Shown: piece after piece, positions 8,210 through 17,258 of the stretch
Layout: every line of letters begins with the position of its first letter
Numbering within the stretch: the first letter of the stretch is position 1
Assembly: GCF_001598275.1 (NCBI RefSeq)
Contig: NZ_BCYQ01000010.1
Location: 1 to 64,000 of the forward strand
Direction: 5' to 3'
Source: Moraxella oblonga NBRC 102422
GTDB lineage: Bacteria; Pseudomonadota; Gammaproteobacteria; Pseudomonadales; Moraxellaceae
Length of the DNA stretch: 64,000 nt
Translations under genes and position numbers: made by a program
Notes under the pieces: model-generated
What the model saw: the letters and a program-made list of their open reading frames with translations, nothing else
The model's database searches: none
Told to the model about the DNA's origin: nothing

Positions 8210-8971
8210 TTATTTAGGTTGGCATTCCACCACTTGCCCTTTGACACCCACCGCCTCATCAGTCATTAGATAGACGTAGGGCGACATGATTTCTTCGGGG
8301 GTTTTTAGGGTCATGGGATTTTCACCAGGGAAGGCATGGGCTCTCATGTTGGTGCGGGTCGCCCCTGGATTAATGCAGTTGAAGCGGAGTGTGGTGTGGT
8401 TTTTGGTTTCTTGGGTAAAAATTTCACACATACCCTCTACCATTTGTTTGGATAGGGCGTACGCTCCCCAAAAAGGACGAACTTTTGCTACACTACTGCT
8501 GGTAAACACCACCGAACCGCTAGGCGATGACATCAGTAGGGGAAATAGGGCTTGGGTAAGCATAAAAGCGGACGTGCTATTGATACGCATGACCTGCTCA
8601 AAAGTAATGGGGTCATACATTTCAAGGGGAGTCAATGCCCCCAAAATCCCTGCATTGTGTAAAATACCGTCCAGTCTGCCTACTTCGCCTTGAATCAGAT
8701 TGGCAAGCTCATTCATCTGAGCAAAGGTGGCACGCTCCAAATCTAGGGGGATAATCGCAGGCTTGGCAAGCCCCATGCTCTCAATGTCATCATAGATGAC
8801 TTCAAGTTTCTCTTGGGTTTTGCTAAGCATGAGTACGGTTGCCCCAAGTTTGGCATAGGTATAAGTTGCCACTTTGCCAATGCCGTCTGATGCCCCTGTT
8901 ACCAAGATGATTTTGTCTTTTAGGCAGTCAGCTTTTGGTGTGTAGTTGCGAATGTGGTCGTGGTTTTGCAT
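8210..8971 (-). CDS. yciK: YciK-family short-chain oxidoreductase
   Basis: The 253-residue protein is a classical SDR: TGASDGIG nucleotide loop at about 25-32, the Asn-Ala-Gly motif (HNAGILG) near 110, and the Ser...Tyr-x3-Lys catalytic set (SSS and YALSK) near 160-180. The start MQNHDHI..YTPKADCLKDK matches the YciK subgroup. A GGAA site precedes the ATG. Its substrate is not established in the family. The order ubiG-gph/mupP-yciK is widespread in Pseudomonas and Acinetobacter. Confidence 0.88.
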   Translation of the reverse strand: MQNHDHIRNYTPKADCLKDKIILVTGASDGIGKVATYTYAKLGATVLMLSKTQEKLEVIYDDIESMGLAKPAIIPLDLERATFAQMNELANLIQGEVGRLDGILHNAGILGALTPLEMYDPITFEQVMRINSTSAFMLTQALFPLLMSSPSGSVVFTSSSVAKVRPFWGAYALSKQMVEGMCEIFTQETKNHTTLRFNCINPGATRTNMRAHAFPGENPMTLKTPEEIMSPYVYLMTDEAVGVKGQVVECQPK

Positions 8972-8991
8972 GGTATGTTCCGTATGTTTTA

Positions 8992-9426
8992 TTATTTAAA
9001 ATGACAAAGCTCTTTGGCGACACCATAAAAAGCGTGCATATCATTCATCGGCTCAAAGTCGTTTTTGGGTGGTATGATGATAGGTGGGGCATTGTCATCT
9101 ACATAGTGCCAAGTTATGCCTTGTAAAAATGTCTGGTCGGTACAGTTGATGATGCTGATGTTTGCCACATGACCCGACATCTTTTTGCCATTTTTTAAAA
9201 AATAAGTAAGTGTCTTAAATTTGTACAAAGGTGAATTTGTGTCGGTGGTGGGTCGATAATCCTTGCCTACTTGCACCGCTCCTGCCACGTCTGCCAAGGA
9301 TTGTACGCTATTTGTATTATTGATGAACTGGGTGCGTACAACCTGAAAATCATCGGTGGGCATAAAGGCAAAAGTCGGCAAGGCAAATAAGCCAAGCGAT
9401 ACGCCACCTATTAACTTTTTAAACAT
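8992..9426 (-). CDS. Small secreted protein of unknown function
   Basis: The 144-residue product has a signal peptide (MFKKL, hydrophobic core, cleavage near Ala-Phe-Ala about residue 19-21) and a mature part with two cysteines that could form a disulfide. I do not recognise a family. The mature region has a Lys-Thr-Leu-Thr-Tyr-Phe-Leu strand and a late proline-rich IIIPP turn. I chose the ATG at 9426 (GGA 8 bp upstream) over 9438. It overlaps the end of mupP by 16 bp and is inserted between mupP and yciK, so is likely co-expressed with them. Confidence 0.7.
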   Translation of the reverse strand: MFKKLIGGVSLGLFALPTFAFMPTDDFQVVRTQFINNTNSVQSLADVAGAVQVGKDYRPTTDTNSPLYKFKTLTYFLKNGKKMSGHVANISIINCTDQTFLQGITWHYVDDNAPPIIIPPKNDFEPMNDMHAFYGVAKELCHFK

Positions 9427-10115
9427 GACAAAATCCATTGGCTAAGCTTGTGTGGTGTCTCCACCAGCACGTCCGCCCCCCAATCTTGGGGATTTTCGTC
9501 AGGCACGATGTAGCCAAAACCTGCCACGACAGTCATCATGCCTGCTGATTGCCCTGCTTGAATGTCTCTGATGTGGTCGCCGATATAAATGGCGTTTTTG
9601 GGGTCAATGTCAAGCTGACGACACGCCAAAAACATCGGCTCTGGGTCAGGTTTGGTATTTACCACATCATCAGGGCAGACCAGTACCGCACAGCGTTTGG
9701 TGAGATTTAATTTATCTAATAAATTTTGTGCCAAATATCTAGGCTTGTTGGTAACAATGCCCCATGCGATGCCTTTATTTTCTAGGGTTTGTAAAAGCTC
9801 ATCTAGTCCATCAAATAGCCGAGAGTCTACGCAGATGTCTTTTTCGTATAAATCCAAAAACTCTTGGCGATAAGCAAGCAGTCGCTCATCTGTATTGGCA
9901 GCCTGTGCCAATTCATCACCAAACATGAGGCGTACCATTGCCCTAGCACCTGCTGATACCTGCTGACGAATGGCTTCGTCAGTGGGGCAGGGGTGGCTGT
10001 GTTTTTGGCACATGATTTTGATGATGCGAATAAAATCAGGGGCGGTGTCAATGAGTGTGCCATCTAGGTCAAATAGAATGGCCTGAATGTCGTGTGGTGT
10101 TTTGATGTTGTTCAT
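9411..10115 (-). CDS. mupP: HAD phosphatase, MupP/Gph type
   Basis: The 234-residue protein is a HAD phosphatase with the nucleophile motif Phe-Asp-Leu-Asp-Gly-Thr-Leu (Asp16, Asp18), Thr-Asn-Lys-Pro in the middle (motif II/III region), and Gly-Asp-His-Ile-Arg-Asp (motif IV). Sequence alone does not separate phosphoglycolate phosphatase (Gph) from N-acetylmuramic acid 6-phosphate phosphatase (MupP), the step of the anhydro-MurNAc recycling route described in Pseudomonas. The position directly between ubiG and yciK is that of Pseudomonas mupP, so I favour MupP. It overlaps ubiG by 4 bp. Confidence 0.8.
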   Translation of the reverse strand: MNNIKTPHDIQAILFDLDGTLIDTAPDFIRIIKIMCQKHSHPCPTDEAIRQQVSAGARAMVRLMFGDELAQAANTDERLLAYRQEFLDLYEKDICVDSRLFDGLDELLQTLENKGIAWGIVTNKPRYLAQNLLDKLNLTKRCAVLVCPDDVVNTKPDPEPMFLACRQLDIDPKNAIYIGDHIRDIQAGQSAGMMTVVAGFGYIVPDENPQDWGADVLVETPHKLSQWILSCLKS

Positions 10116-10858
10116 GACTGTTTGTCCTTTTGATTGCCTTTTTTAAAGGACATCATGTAATTGACATCTACATTGGCATTAGATAACCAAAAACGTTTGG
10201 TGATGGGGTTATAATGCAAACCTGTCATATCAAAACGCCCAAATCCTGCCCTCACCGCCATACCGTCTAGCTCGGCAGGTGTGATGAATTTGTTAAAGTC
10301 ATGCGTGCCTCTATCCAAAAGGCGTAACACATATTCTGCTCCCACGATGGCAAATAGGTAGGATTTTGGATTGCGGTTGATGGTGCTCATCACACAAATG
10401 CCGTTTGGTTTGAGCAGTTCAAAACAGGCGGTAATGATGGATTGGGGATTTGGGACGTGTTCTAGCATTTCCATGCAAGTAACGACATCGTAGGTGCCTG
10501 CTTGCTCTTTGGCGAGCTCTTCAATGGCGATACAGTGAAAATCTACATTGTCCACCCCTGTTCTTTGAGCATGGATTTGACCTGCTTGTAGGTTTTCTGC
10601 ACCCAAATCTACCCCCAAAACTTCTGCCCCACGCACTGCCATGGCGTGTGATAAAATGCCACCGCCACAGCCGACATCAAGCACTTTTTTGCCGTTTAAT
10701 TTTGAGCCAAAAAAGGCATGCGTTTGGTCTTCTATCCAGTTCAATCGCAAGGGGTTAATGTCGTGCAAGGATTTAAAAGCACCGTTTTTGTCCCACCATT
10801 CGTCCGCAAGACGGGTGAATTTACCAATTTCATCAAAATCTACATTTTGTGTGGTCAT
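10112..10858 (-). CDS. ubiG: Ubiquinone biosynthesis O-methyltransferase UbiG
   Basis: UbiG carries out both O-methylations in ubiquinone synthesis using SAM. The 248-residue protein has the family start (D-E-I-x-K-F, then EWWDKNGAFKSLHDINPLRL), the SAM motif VLDVGCGGGILS at about 59-70, and the MEMLEHVPNP segment. It leads the ubiG-mupP-yciK operon, with GGATAG upstream of the ATG, and is divergent from dsbA across a 186-bp AT-rich spacer. Confidence 0.96.
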   Translation of the reverse strand: MTTQNVDFDEIGKFTRLADEWWDKNGAFKSLHDINPLRLNWIEDQTHAFFGSKLNGKKVLDVGCGGGILSHAMAVRGAEVLGVDLGAENLQAGQIHAQRTGVDNVDFHCIAIEELAKEQAGTYDVVTCMEMLEHVPNPQSIITACFELLKPNGICVMSTINRNPKSYLFAIVGAEYVLRLLDRGTHDFNKFITPAELDGMAVRAGFGRFDMTGLHYNPITKRFWLSNANVDVNYMMSFKKGNQKDKQS

Positions 10859-11044
10859 GAGCTATCCATTTTTATCAAAACATGACTATCTTACCATTTT
10901 TTGATGAATTTTGCCTGTTTTTAAAAATTTTTACATAATACAACGGTTCATTAATAATTCTATTACCTATTTTTGTCAAAAATAAGTTAAACTATGCCAA
11001 CTTATTTTGTTTTTAATTTATCCCTTTATTTTAAGGAAAATGCC

Positions 11045-11662
11045 ATGAAAATCATTCCTACACTCACCGCTTTGGCTTTTGCAGTTGGTTTGTCTAGTGT
11101 TGCTCACGCCAATTTTGTAGAAGGTCAAGATTACCAAGTGCTACCCAATCCAGAAAAAATCGCAGGTGATGTCATTGTGGTGCGTGAGTTTTTTTGGTAT
11201 GGTTGTCCGCACTGCTATGCCTTAGAGCCACATATGCAGGCGTGGGCAAAAACCCGTGCCAAAGACGTGGCATTTTTTCGCACGCCTGCTGCCATGAATC
11301 CAGTTTGGGAAATCACAGCTCGTGGTTTTTATGCAGCACAGCTTATGGGCTTTGAAGAAAAAACTCACCAAGCCCTATTTGATGCCATTCACAAAGATGG
11401 CTTAAAGGTTGATCGCTCGCCAGAAGCGTTGGCGGACTGGTATGCTTCGCAAGGGGTGGATAAAGCCAAATATACCAGTTTTTACAACTCTTTTGGTGTC
11501 AATGCCAAGATTGAGCGTTCCAAACAAGGGGCAATCCGCTATCAACTGACTGGCGTACCTGCGGTGGTGGTGCATGGCAAATATGTCGTTACAGGCGAAG
11601 ATGCCAAAGTTACCCAAGTGGTTGATTTTTTGGTTAATAAAGTGCGTGAAGAGAAAAAATAA
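11045..11662 (+). CDS. dsbA: Thiol:disulfide interchange protein DsbA
   Basis: DsbA donates disulfides to secreted proteins in the periplasm. The 205-residue precursor has a signal peptide ending at Ala-His-Ala (about 23), the redox site Cys54-Pro-His-Cys57 in a thioredoxin fold with an inserted helical domain, and the cis-proline segment Thr-Gly-Val-Pro-Ala near the end. I chose the ATG at 11045, which has an AAGGAAA site 5 bp upstream; an in-frame ATG at 10994 would put residues before the signal peptide. It is a single-gene unit with its own terminator and is divergent from ubiG, as in related genera. Confidence 0.95.
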   Translation: MKIIPTLTALAFAVGLSSVAHANFVEGQDYQVLPNPEKIAGDVIVVREFFWYGCPHCYALEPHMQAWAKTRAKDVAFFRTPAAMNPVWEITARGFYAAQLMGFEEKTHQALFDAIHKDGLKVDRSPEALADWYASQGVDKAKYTSFYNSFGVNAKIERSKQGAIRYQLTGVPAVVVHGKYVVTGEDAKVTQVVDFLVNKVREEKK

Positions 11663-11685
11663 TTTTGGTGTATGAAGCCACAAAT

Positions 11686-11712
11686 AAAACGCACTTTTTT
11701 GGTGCGTTTTTT
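11686..11712 (+). terminator. Rho-independent terminator after dsbA
   Basis: The arms AACGCAC and GTGCGTT pair around a T-rich loop, with A-run before and T-run after, 24 bp downstream of the dsbA stop. It lies between dsbA and the convergent ABC-transporter gene and can serve both strands. Confidence 0.88.
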
Positions 11713-11724
11713 ATGTTGATGTTG

Positions 11725-13485
11725 TTAATGGCTTTTAGCGAGTATTAATTGTTTGTCATGAAATTGATGTAGTGTGCCACGATGACCAACACTGATGATG
11801 ATGGCGTGTGGTAGGGTTTGGTGTATGAGTTGATAAAAATAATGCTCGGTTTCTTCATCTAGGGCACTGGTAGCTTCGTCCAGATACAGAACGTCAGGGC
11901 GTGCAAGCATGACTCGCACAAAGGCGATACGTTGTAATTCACCCAGTGATAGACGATGTTGCCAATCTGCCATTTCGTCCAAATGTGATGTCCATTTATC
12001 TAGTTTGCAGACGGACATGGCGTGTACCAACTGCCTATCATTTGCTATTAAGTTTGGGTAACACATTGCTTGTCTTAGCGTGCCTTGTGGCACATAAACT
12101 CTTTGAGGAATGAATAAATGAGTGCCTTGCGGTGTATGTAATTCACCTGTGGTAGCAAAAGGGCAAATACCTGCTATGGCTTTTAATAACGTGGTTTTGC
12201 CTGTGCCTGATGCACCTTGTATGAGTAGTCGCTCACCCTTTTTGACTTTTAAACATACTGGCGTGATGAGTGGTTTGTTATCAGCCCCCATAATGCCAAA
12301 GTTTAGCAGTTCAACCCAAGCATCTGTTTGTATGGTTTGCGTGGTTTTTGGGGCAGTCTCACCCAGTGTCTCCATGCGATTTAAAAACCCATGCAAACGG
12401 TTGAGTCGTGCTTGATATAGTGTAAAAGTTTCATAAAACAATCTAAAAAACGACAATGCTCGCATAAGACGGTTGAAAGATTGTACGGTTTGGTGCATAT
12501 CACCCAATTTAATCTCGCCTGCAAAAAATCTAGGGGCTTGGAGCATGAGTGGCAACAACATGGCAAATTGTGTAACACCTGTATTAAAGCCGTCTAGCCC
12601 TAGCATTCGGCGAACAATCGCCCAGCGATTGCTGATAATGGCGTTAAATCGCACTAATAAATGATGTTTTTCTTGTTTTTCGCCGCCATAAAAAGCAATG
12701 CTCTCAGCATGGTCAGCCACTCTGATGAGTGAATAACGATAATCACCATGCAAGCGTTCTTTGTCAAAGTTAAGTTTAATCAAAGGCTTACCAATCCACA
12801 CCGACAGTGCGGTTGCTACGATGATGAATGTATAAATAAAAAATACCACACCCTTTGGTATGGATAGCCCAAACAACGATAAAACCCCAGACAGACCCCA
12901 CAAAATGATAGTAAACTCAATAATACTCATCACCGCATTGAGTACGCCACGCATCATCTCAACGGTGGTGGCGATGAATTCTTTGGCATCTTGTTCAATA
13001 CGCTGATCTATGTTGTCAGGTGTATGTGTATGGCGTAGTCGGTAGTAGTTTTTGTCTGCCAAATAGCGGTCTAAAAGTACAGTGTTGAGCCGTTCTAGCC
13101 ATTTGATTTCAAAGGTTTCGCCAATAAACCTATCCACAACCTCCTGAAACACCTTAAACATCATTAAACTGGCGTTCAATAAAGCAAAAAACCAAAATGC
13201 CTGTGCATTCATGTCTTGCAATGAGCTGTATAATTTGTTGTAAAATTGGGTATTTAGGACGCTAATTTTTACTTCAAGCAGAACAAAAAAGATGAGTAGC
13301 CCAATCATGATGAGGGCATTGGTGGTGTTTTTGGTGTTAAGGCAAGGACGAGTGATGTGCCAAAATTTTTGCCCAAAGGCGGTGAATTTTAGCCCGTAGG
13401 CAAAGGCGGACAACGACACCGTTACCCAAAAAAATGCTTTAAATAGCCAAAAAATCGCCGTGATGAGTTCTGCTTGCCAATCCAC
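11725..13485 (-). CDS. SbmA/YddA-like ABC transporter (permease-ATPase fusion)
   Basis: The 586-residue protein is a half-transporter with membrane domain first: about six hydrophobic segments between 10 and 330, including the SbmA/BacA-like stretch FYNKLYSSLQDMN at about 81-93, then an ATPase domain. The ATPase has Walker A GASGTGKT (424-431), signature LSLGE (512-516), Walker B VLYLDEA (532-538) and the switch histidine near Gly-His-Arg-Gly. Family members move peptides, vitamin B12 or siderophores; direction cannot be read from sequence. It follows the TonB-dependent receptor on the same strand 68 bp away, so a role in siderophore traffic is an inference from context. Confidence 0.88.
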   Translation of the reverse strand: MDWQAELITAIFWLFKAFFWVTVSLSAFAYGLKFTAFGQKFWHITRPCLNTKNTTNALIMIGLLIFFVLLEVKISVLNTQFYNKLYSSLQDMNAQAFWFFALLNASLMMFKVFQEVVDRFIGETFEIKWLERLNTVLLDRYLADKNYYRLRHTHTPDNIDQRIEQDAKEFIATTVEMMRGVLNAVMSIIEFTIILWGLSGVLSLFGLSIPKGVVFFIYTFIIVATALSVWIGKPLIKLNFDKERLHGDYRYSLIRVADHAESIAFYGGEKQEKHHLLVRFNAIISNRWAIVRRMLGLDGFNTGVTQFAMLLPLMLQAPRFFAGEIKLGDMHQTVQSFNRLMRALSFFRLFYETFTLYQARLNRLHGFLNRMETLGETAPKTTQTIQTDAWVELLNFGIMGADNKPLITPVCLKVKKGERLLIQGASGTGKTTLLKAIAGICPFATTGELHTPQGTHLFIPQRVYVPQGTLRQAMCYPNLIANDRQLVHAMSVCKLDKWTSHLDEMADWQHRLSLGELQRIAFVRVMLARPDVLYLDEATSALDEETEHYFYQLIHQTLPHAIIISVGHRGTLHQFHDKQLILAKSH

Positions 13486-13517
13486 GTTCGCCCCAGTGTT
13501 AATATTTTACAAATCGA

Positions 13518-13542
13518 ACCCTTTTTCATCACGAAAAAGGGT
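13518..13542 (-). repeat. Inverted repeat between receptor and ABC gene
   Basis: Perfect 9-bp arms ACCCTTTTT and AAAAAGGGT with a 7-nt loop lie between the receptor stop and the ABC-transporter start. No T-run follows on the minus strand, so it is not a typical terminator; it may be a partial terminator or an mRNA-stabilising hairpin that lowers expression of the second gene. Confidence 0.6.
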
Positions 13543-13553
13543 CTTTGGTTGGT

Positions 13554-15689
13554 TTAGTATTTAAAAGTTAAAGTCGCACGTACGTTGCGTGGCTCACCAT
13601 AAGAGACAAGCTGACTGTTTGGTGATGTACCAACCAAATAATCTTTGTCAGTAAGATTTTTTACCGCCAAGCCAACCCCCCAGTTTTTACTCTCATAACC
13701 TGCCTTGGCATCAAGCACGGTGTAGGCAGGCAGGTCAATAAAACTGTTGCCACGCCATGCGGTGCGGTCGCCTTGATAACGAATGCCACCACCAACATAC
13801 CAGCCTAGACGGTCAGGGCTAAAATGGTATTGGGTGGAAACAGATGCAGAATGTTTGGGGATTTGGCTGATACGCTGTCCGATGTCAGTTGTGGTTGTGG
13901 ATTGGAGGATTTTTGCGGTTGGAATGTAGCTGTATGAACCTGAGATGTTCCACTGGTTGTTCATCACATAGGCGGTTTCAAATTCAAAGCCTTTGGTGCG
14001 TTGTTTGCCTACGAGTGCCGAATAGTTTAAAGAGTTGCCATTGGCATCATAGACGGTCTCGGCGACATTTTTGCGAGTGATGTCATAAACAGATGCATAG
14101 CCTTGTAAACGGCGGTCAAAACCTTGAAATTTTATGCCAATTTCGGCATTTTGACCTTTTTCTGGGTCAAGTACGTTGCCGTCCGCCCCAACATCAGTAT
14201 TTTGTAAAAATGACGTACCAAAACTGACATAAGGAGCAAATTTGCCTTGATAATCATACATGGCAGATACGTTACCAGTTATGGCAGAATCGGTGGCTTT
14301 GGCAGTTTTACTGACAAGATTGTCTGTTTGCTTGGTGGTTGCCCAGTCATGACGAAGGGTCGCCCCAAAGATAAAATCATTAAAACGCATGGTGTCTTTT
14401 GCGTACAGACCTGCATATTGGGTATGTGTGAGCCAATCACGAGTGGTCGTTACTCTGCCTGTACCTGAAAAATCATATTTTGGCTCGTCTGCATCAAATC
14501 TTTCGTTGGCGTTGGCACGAGTAATCACATAACTACTTTTTTCACGCAACAAATCAAGACCAACTGTCACATCGTGGTTGATGTTTCCTGTGCTAAAATA
14601 TGCCTCAATGCGATTATCCATGGTCAGCATGGTGTCGTTTTTGTCTTGGGTATTGACTTGGCGAGTGATGAGACCGTCCCTATAAAAGTTGGCATAGTTA
14701 TTTGCCAATGTAGGGTTGCCGTCTGTGTCGGTTTTGGTATAAGCAAAAATGGATTTAAAAGTATAGTTGTCATTGATGACATGCGACAAATCATAACCTA
14801 AACGCAAGGTGTTTTGTTTATCCACATTTTGTGGCAAGCCAAAAAAGGTGCTAGGCGGATATTTTTGGTGGGCATTACGGATTGTTTTTTCGCCTGTCAG
14901 TTGATTTATGGTGTTGTTGTGTGGCAAACCTTGCTGGCGAATATACTCACGCCATTGGTAACTGCCTAACAGTGTCAAATTGGTTTTGTCGCCCAAGTCA
15001 AATGTATAGCTTGGTGCGATGTAATTGTCCTTAAAATATACATGGTCGGTAGCATCATCACGGTCAGCAAAACGTCCATTGAGGCGAAATGCTCCCTTTT
15101 TACTTGCATTGGGGGCATAGTTGAGATCATAAGAGAACTCTTTGGTGTTAAATGTACCAAGCGAGATTTTACCTTTGGCAAAAGTCTCATCATCAGGGCG
15201 TTTGGAGGTGATATTGACGATACCACTTGGCAGTGCCATGCCATAGCCTGTGGTGGTCGTGCCTTTGATGACTTCAATGCTGTCCGCTCCTGCCACGTCC
15301 CATGCACGTAGGTTATTTGATGACATTTGTACACGCATGCCGTCCACGTACATCTGATTGGACGATACTTGCCCACGAATGATAAAGTCGTCCCAACCAC
15401 GTCTGCCCTGCACACCTGACGATACGCCTGCCACGTTTTCCAAAAGCTCGGCAACAGTGTTGGCTTGTTTTTGTTCAACTTGGGGTGGGGTAAATACGCT
15501 CACCGATTGGGCGGTGTAATACAAGGGTGTGTTGTCTTTTAGAGAGTTAGGTTTAATGGCGACATATTTACCTGCATCTCTAGAAATGCCAATGGTCATC
15601 GCATCTAGCTGAACTTGGGGGGTGGTGTTGGCATGGGCAAAATTGGCAAAAATGGCAAATGCTAAGAAAGAGGGGGTAAATTTTAACAT
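13554..15689 (-). CDS. TonB-dependent siderophore receptor
   Basis: The 711-residue protein has a signal peptide ending at His-Ala-Asn (about 20), a TonB-box-like segment, a plug domain with TVAELLENVAGV and GMALPSGIVNITSKRP patterns, and a 22-strand barrel closing in Thr-Phe-Lys-Tyr. The plug residues Val-Asp-Gly-Met-Arg and Ser-Ile-Glu-Val-Ile-Lys-Gly are those of FhuA/FpvA-type ferric-siderophore receptors; the ligand cannot be named. An SbmA/YddA-like transporter follows. A Fur-box-like site at 15761-15779 suggests iron repression. Confidence 0.93.
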   Translation of the reverse strand: MLKFTPSFLAFAIFANFAHANTTPQVQLDAMTIGISRDAGKYVAIKPNSLKDNTPLYYTAQSVSVFTPPQVEQKQANTVAELLENVAGVSSGVQGRRGWDDFIIRGQVSSNQMYVDGMRVQMSSNNLRAWDVAGADSIEVIKGTTTTGYGMALPSGIVNITSKRPDDETFAKGKISLGTFNTKEFSYDLNYAPNASKKGAFRLNGRFADRDDATDHVYFKDNYIAPSYTFDLGDKTNLTLLGSYQWREYIRQQGLPHNNTINQLTGEKTIRNAHQKYPPSTFFGLPQNVDKQNTLRLGYDLSHVINDNYTFKSIFAYTKTDTDGNPTLANNYANFYRDGLITRQVNTQDKNDTMLTMDNRIEAYFSTGNINHDVTVGLDLLREKSSYVITRANANERFDADEPKYDFSGTGRVTTTRDWLTHTQYAGLYAKDTMRFNDFIFGATLRHDWATTKQTDNLVSKTAKATDSAITGNVSAMYDYQGKFAPYVSFGTSFLQNTDVGADGNVLDPEKGQNAEIGIKFQGFDRRLQGYASVYDITRKNVAETVYDANGNSLNYSALVGKQRTKGFEFETAYVMNNQWNISGSYSYIPTAKILQSTTTTDIGQRISQIPKHSASVSTQYHFSPDRLGWYVGGGIRYQGDRTAWRGNSFIDLPAYTVLDAKAGYESKNWGVGLAVKNLTDKDYLVGTSPNSQLVSYGEPRNVRATLTFKY

Positions 15690-15722
15690 GGGTCATGCTC
15701 AAAAGTAATGATAAAACGCCCA

Positions 15723-15779
15723 ATTATAACATGGGGTGTTAATGCAATACTATTTCAAAAGAGAATTTTTATCATTTAA
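15723..15779 (-). promoter_or_regulatory. Promoter region with Fur-box-like site for TonB receptor
   Basis: On the minus strand the 19-mer at 15761-15779 matches 13 of 19 positions of the Escherichia coli Fur consensus, including the ATGATAA half and the ATT-TC end. A TATAAT -10 box lies at 15723-15728, with no good -35 at standard spacing. The Fur-like site sits about 33 bp upstream of the -10, a position from which it could block polymerase. Moderate support only. Confidence 0.45.
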
Positions 15780-15831
15780 CTTGTTGAGTGGGTGAATATG
15801 ATTTCACCCTATGATACACCTTTTACCATAT

Positions 15832-16338
15832 TCACAACGACAAAATCGCCACTTCTTTGACATAGCTTTCAAAATCTGTTTGGCTTTCTGTGAGTAACTC
15901 GTCATCACCCAAATGCTTGGCGTAGGCTATCCACAGTAGAAGCTGGTAGATGCTGTTGTATTCAGCTTTGCTGTATTGTTTGACAAATTGTTTGATTGTG
16001 CTGTCGTCAGTCAGTTGCAGGCGGTTGAACCACGTTTGGATTTTGGTGCGTTGCTCGGGCGTAAAAATAATCTCAAACAACGCCTGCGTGAGTTCGTGGC
16101 GGTCTTCTTCAATGATGAGTTTACCCACTCGTTTAATTTGGCGGTTTTTGGCGGCGTGGCTACTGATTTGGGTGAGATGGCGTAGCTCGTCCAAAAAGTA
16201 TTCGCTTGCTGGTAATTGGTCCAGTTGTTTTTTAGAAAGTTTGGATAGGGGTTCACACAAGGCTTGTAGGCGTTCGTGCGATTTTTTGATTTCGGTGCGA
16301 GAGACTCGCATGTCTTGTTTTGACCAGTCAATGTTCAT
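15832..16338 (-). CDS. darP: Ribosome-associated protein DarP (YjgA, DUF615)
   Basis: DarP/YjgA associates with late 50S precursors and affects their assembly. The 168-residue protein is all-helical, charged, and shows the family start VSRTEIKKSHERLQAL and RQIKRVGKLI with Glu-Glu-Asp-Arg-His at about 65-85. Length is typical. It stands alone ahead of rapZ on the same strand, 26 bp beyond the rapZ stop. Confidence 0.92.
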   Translation of the reverse strand: MNIDWSKQDMRVSRTEIKKSHERLQALCEPLSKLSKKQLDQLPASEYFLDELRHLTQISSHAAKNRQIKRVGKLIIEEDRHELTQALFEIIFTPEQRTKIQTWFNRLQLTDDSTIKQFVKQYSKAEYNSIYQLLLWIAYAKHLGDDELLTESQTDFESYVKEVAILSL

Positions 16339-16364
16339 AAAATACTCAAAAATTAATAAATAAA

Positions 16365-17258
16365 TTACCAGTACCGTTTTTCACGGTGCTTGACGACAAT
16401 TGGCATATTGGTAGGCAGGCGAGATTTGAGCAATTCACCGACTTTTTCGGCGACATAGACCGAGCGGTGCTTGCCTCCTGTACAACCAATGGCAACAGTA
16501 ACCAGATAGCGGTTGTTATGCAAAAATTGTGGTAACCATTTGCCTAAAAAATCACCAATGTCGCTTGCCATGTCGTCCACTTCTGGGTAGTCAGCAAAAA
16601 AGGCTTTTACCTCATCATCACGCCCTGTTTTGGCTCGTAGAGTTTCTTGCCAGTGAGGGTTTGGCAAAATACGTACATCAAAGGTAAAATCAGCATCAAT
16701 GGGTGTACCATGCTTAAAGCCAAACGATAGGATATTGACCGTAACGATACTGTCTAATCCTAGATGTTGGCGAATTTGTTCTTTGAGTTCGTGGATATTT
16801 AGGGTGCTGGTGTCTATCTTGATGTCAGCATGAATAGCAATGGGTTTGAGTAACTCAATCTCACGAGCTAAGGCATTGGGCAGATTACCTGCGGTGGGTA
16901 GTAGGGGGTGAACCCGCCGTGTCGCTCCAAATCGTGCAACCAGTACGCCTTCTTGGGCGGTAACATATAGGATTTTGACAGCGTTTTGGTAGCGGTCAAT
17001 CAAGGTCTCATACACGCCTTCAAATGCAGACAAATCAGCATTGGGGTTTCGCACATCAATGCCTAAGGCAACTTGTTTGACGTTGTTGGCAATCAGGTCA
17101 TCAACTGCTTGATTGATGAGTGATAGGGGCAAATTATCAATGACATAATAACTAAAATCTTCTAAGATATTAAGCACTGATGTTTTACCAGAGCCTGACC
17201 GCCCTGAGACGATGATGATTTGGAGGGGGTTATCAGGTGCAAATGTAGTGTTTGTCAT
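16365..17258 (-). CDS. rapZ: RNase adapter protein RapZ
   Basis: RapZ is a nucleotide-binding protein; in Enterobacteria it guides RNase E to the sRNA GlmZ and so controls glucosamine-6-phosphate synthesis. The 297-residue protein has Walker A GRSGSGKTS (19-27), a central ALGIDVRNP Walker B region, and the C-terminal GCTGGKHRSVYVAE motif near 255-270. A short N-terminal extension precedes the usual start. Whether the sRNA partner exists here is unknown; no GlmZ-like gene is in the window. Its start overlaps folK by 4 bp. Confidence 0.95.
   Translation of the reverse strand: MTNTTFAPDNPLQIIIVSGRSGSGKTSVLNILEDFSYYVIDNLPLSLINQAVDDLIANNVKQVALGIDVRNPNADLSAFEGVYETLIDRYQNAVKILYVTAQEGVLVARFGATRRVHPLLPTAGNLPNALAREIELLKPIAIHADIKIDTSTLNIHELKEQIRQHLGLDSIVTVNILSFGFKHGTPIDADFTFDVRILPNPHWQETLRAKTGRDDEVKAFFADYPEVDDMASDIGDFLGKWLPQFLHNNRYLVTVAIGCTGGKHRSVYVAEKVGELLKSRLPTNMPIVVKHREKRYW

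Noticed and set aside
11682-11712. Another member of the GGTGCGT palindrome family at the dsbA terminator
   Set aside because: Only the GTGCGT core is shared; arms, loop and flanks are those of a terminator.
13518-13542. Terminator between receptor and ABC gene
   Set aside because: There is no T run after the stem on the coding strand.
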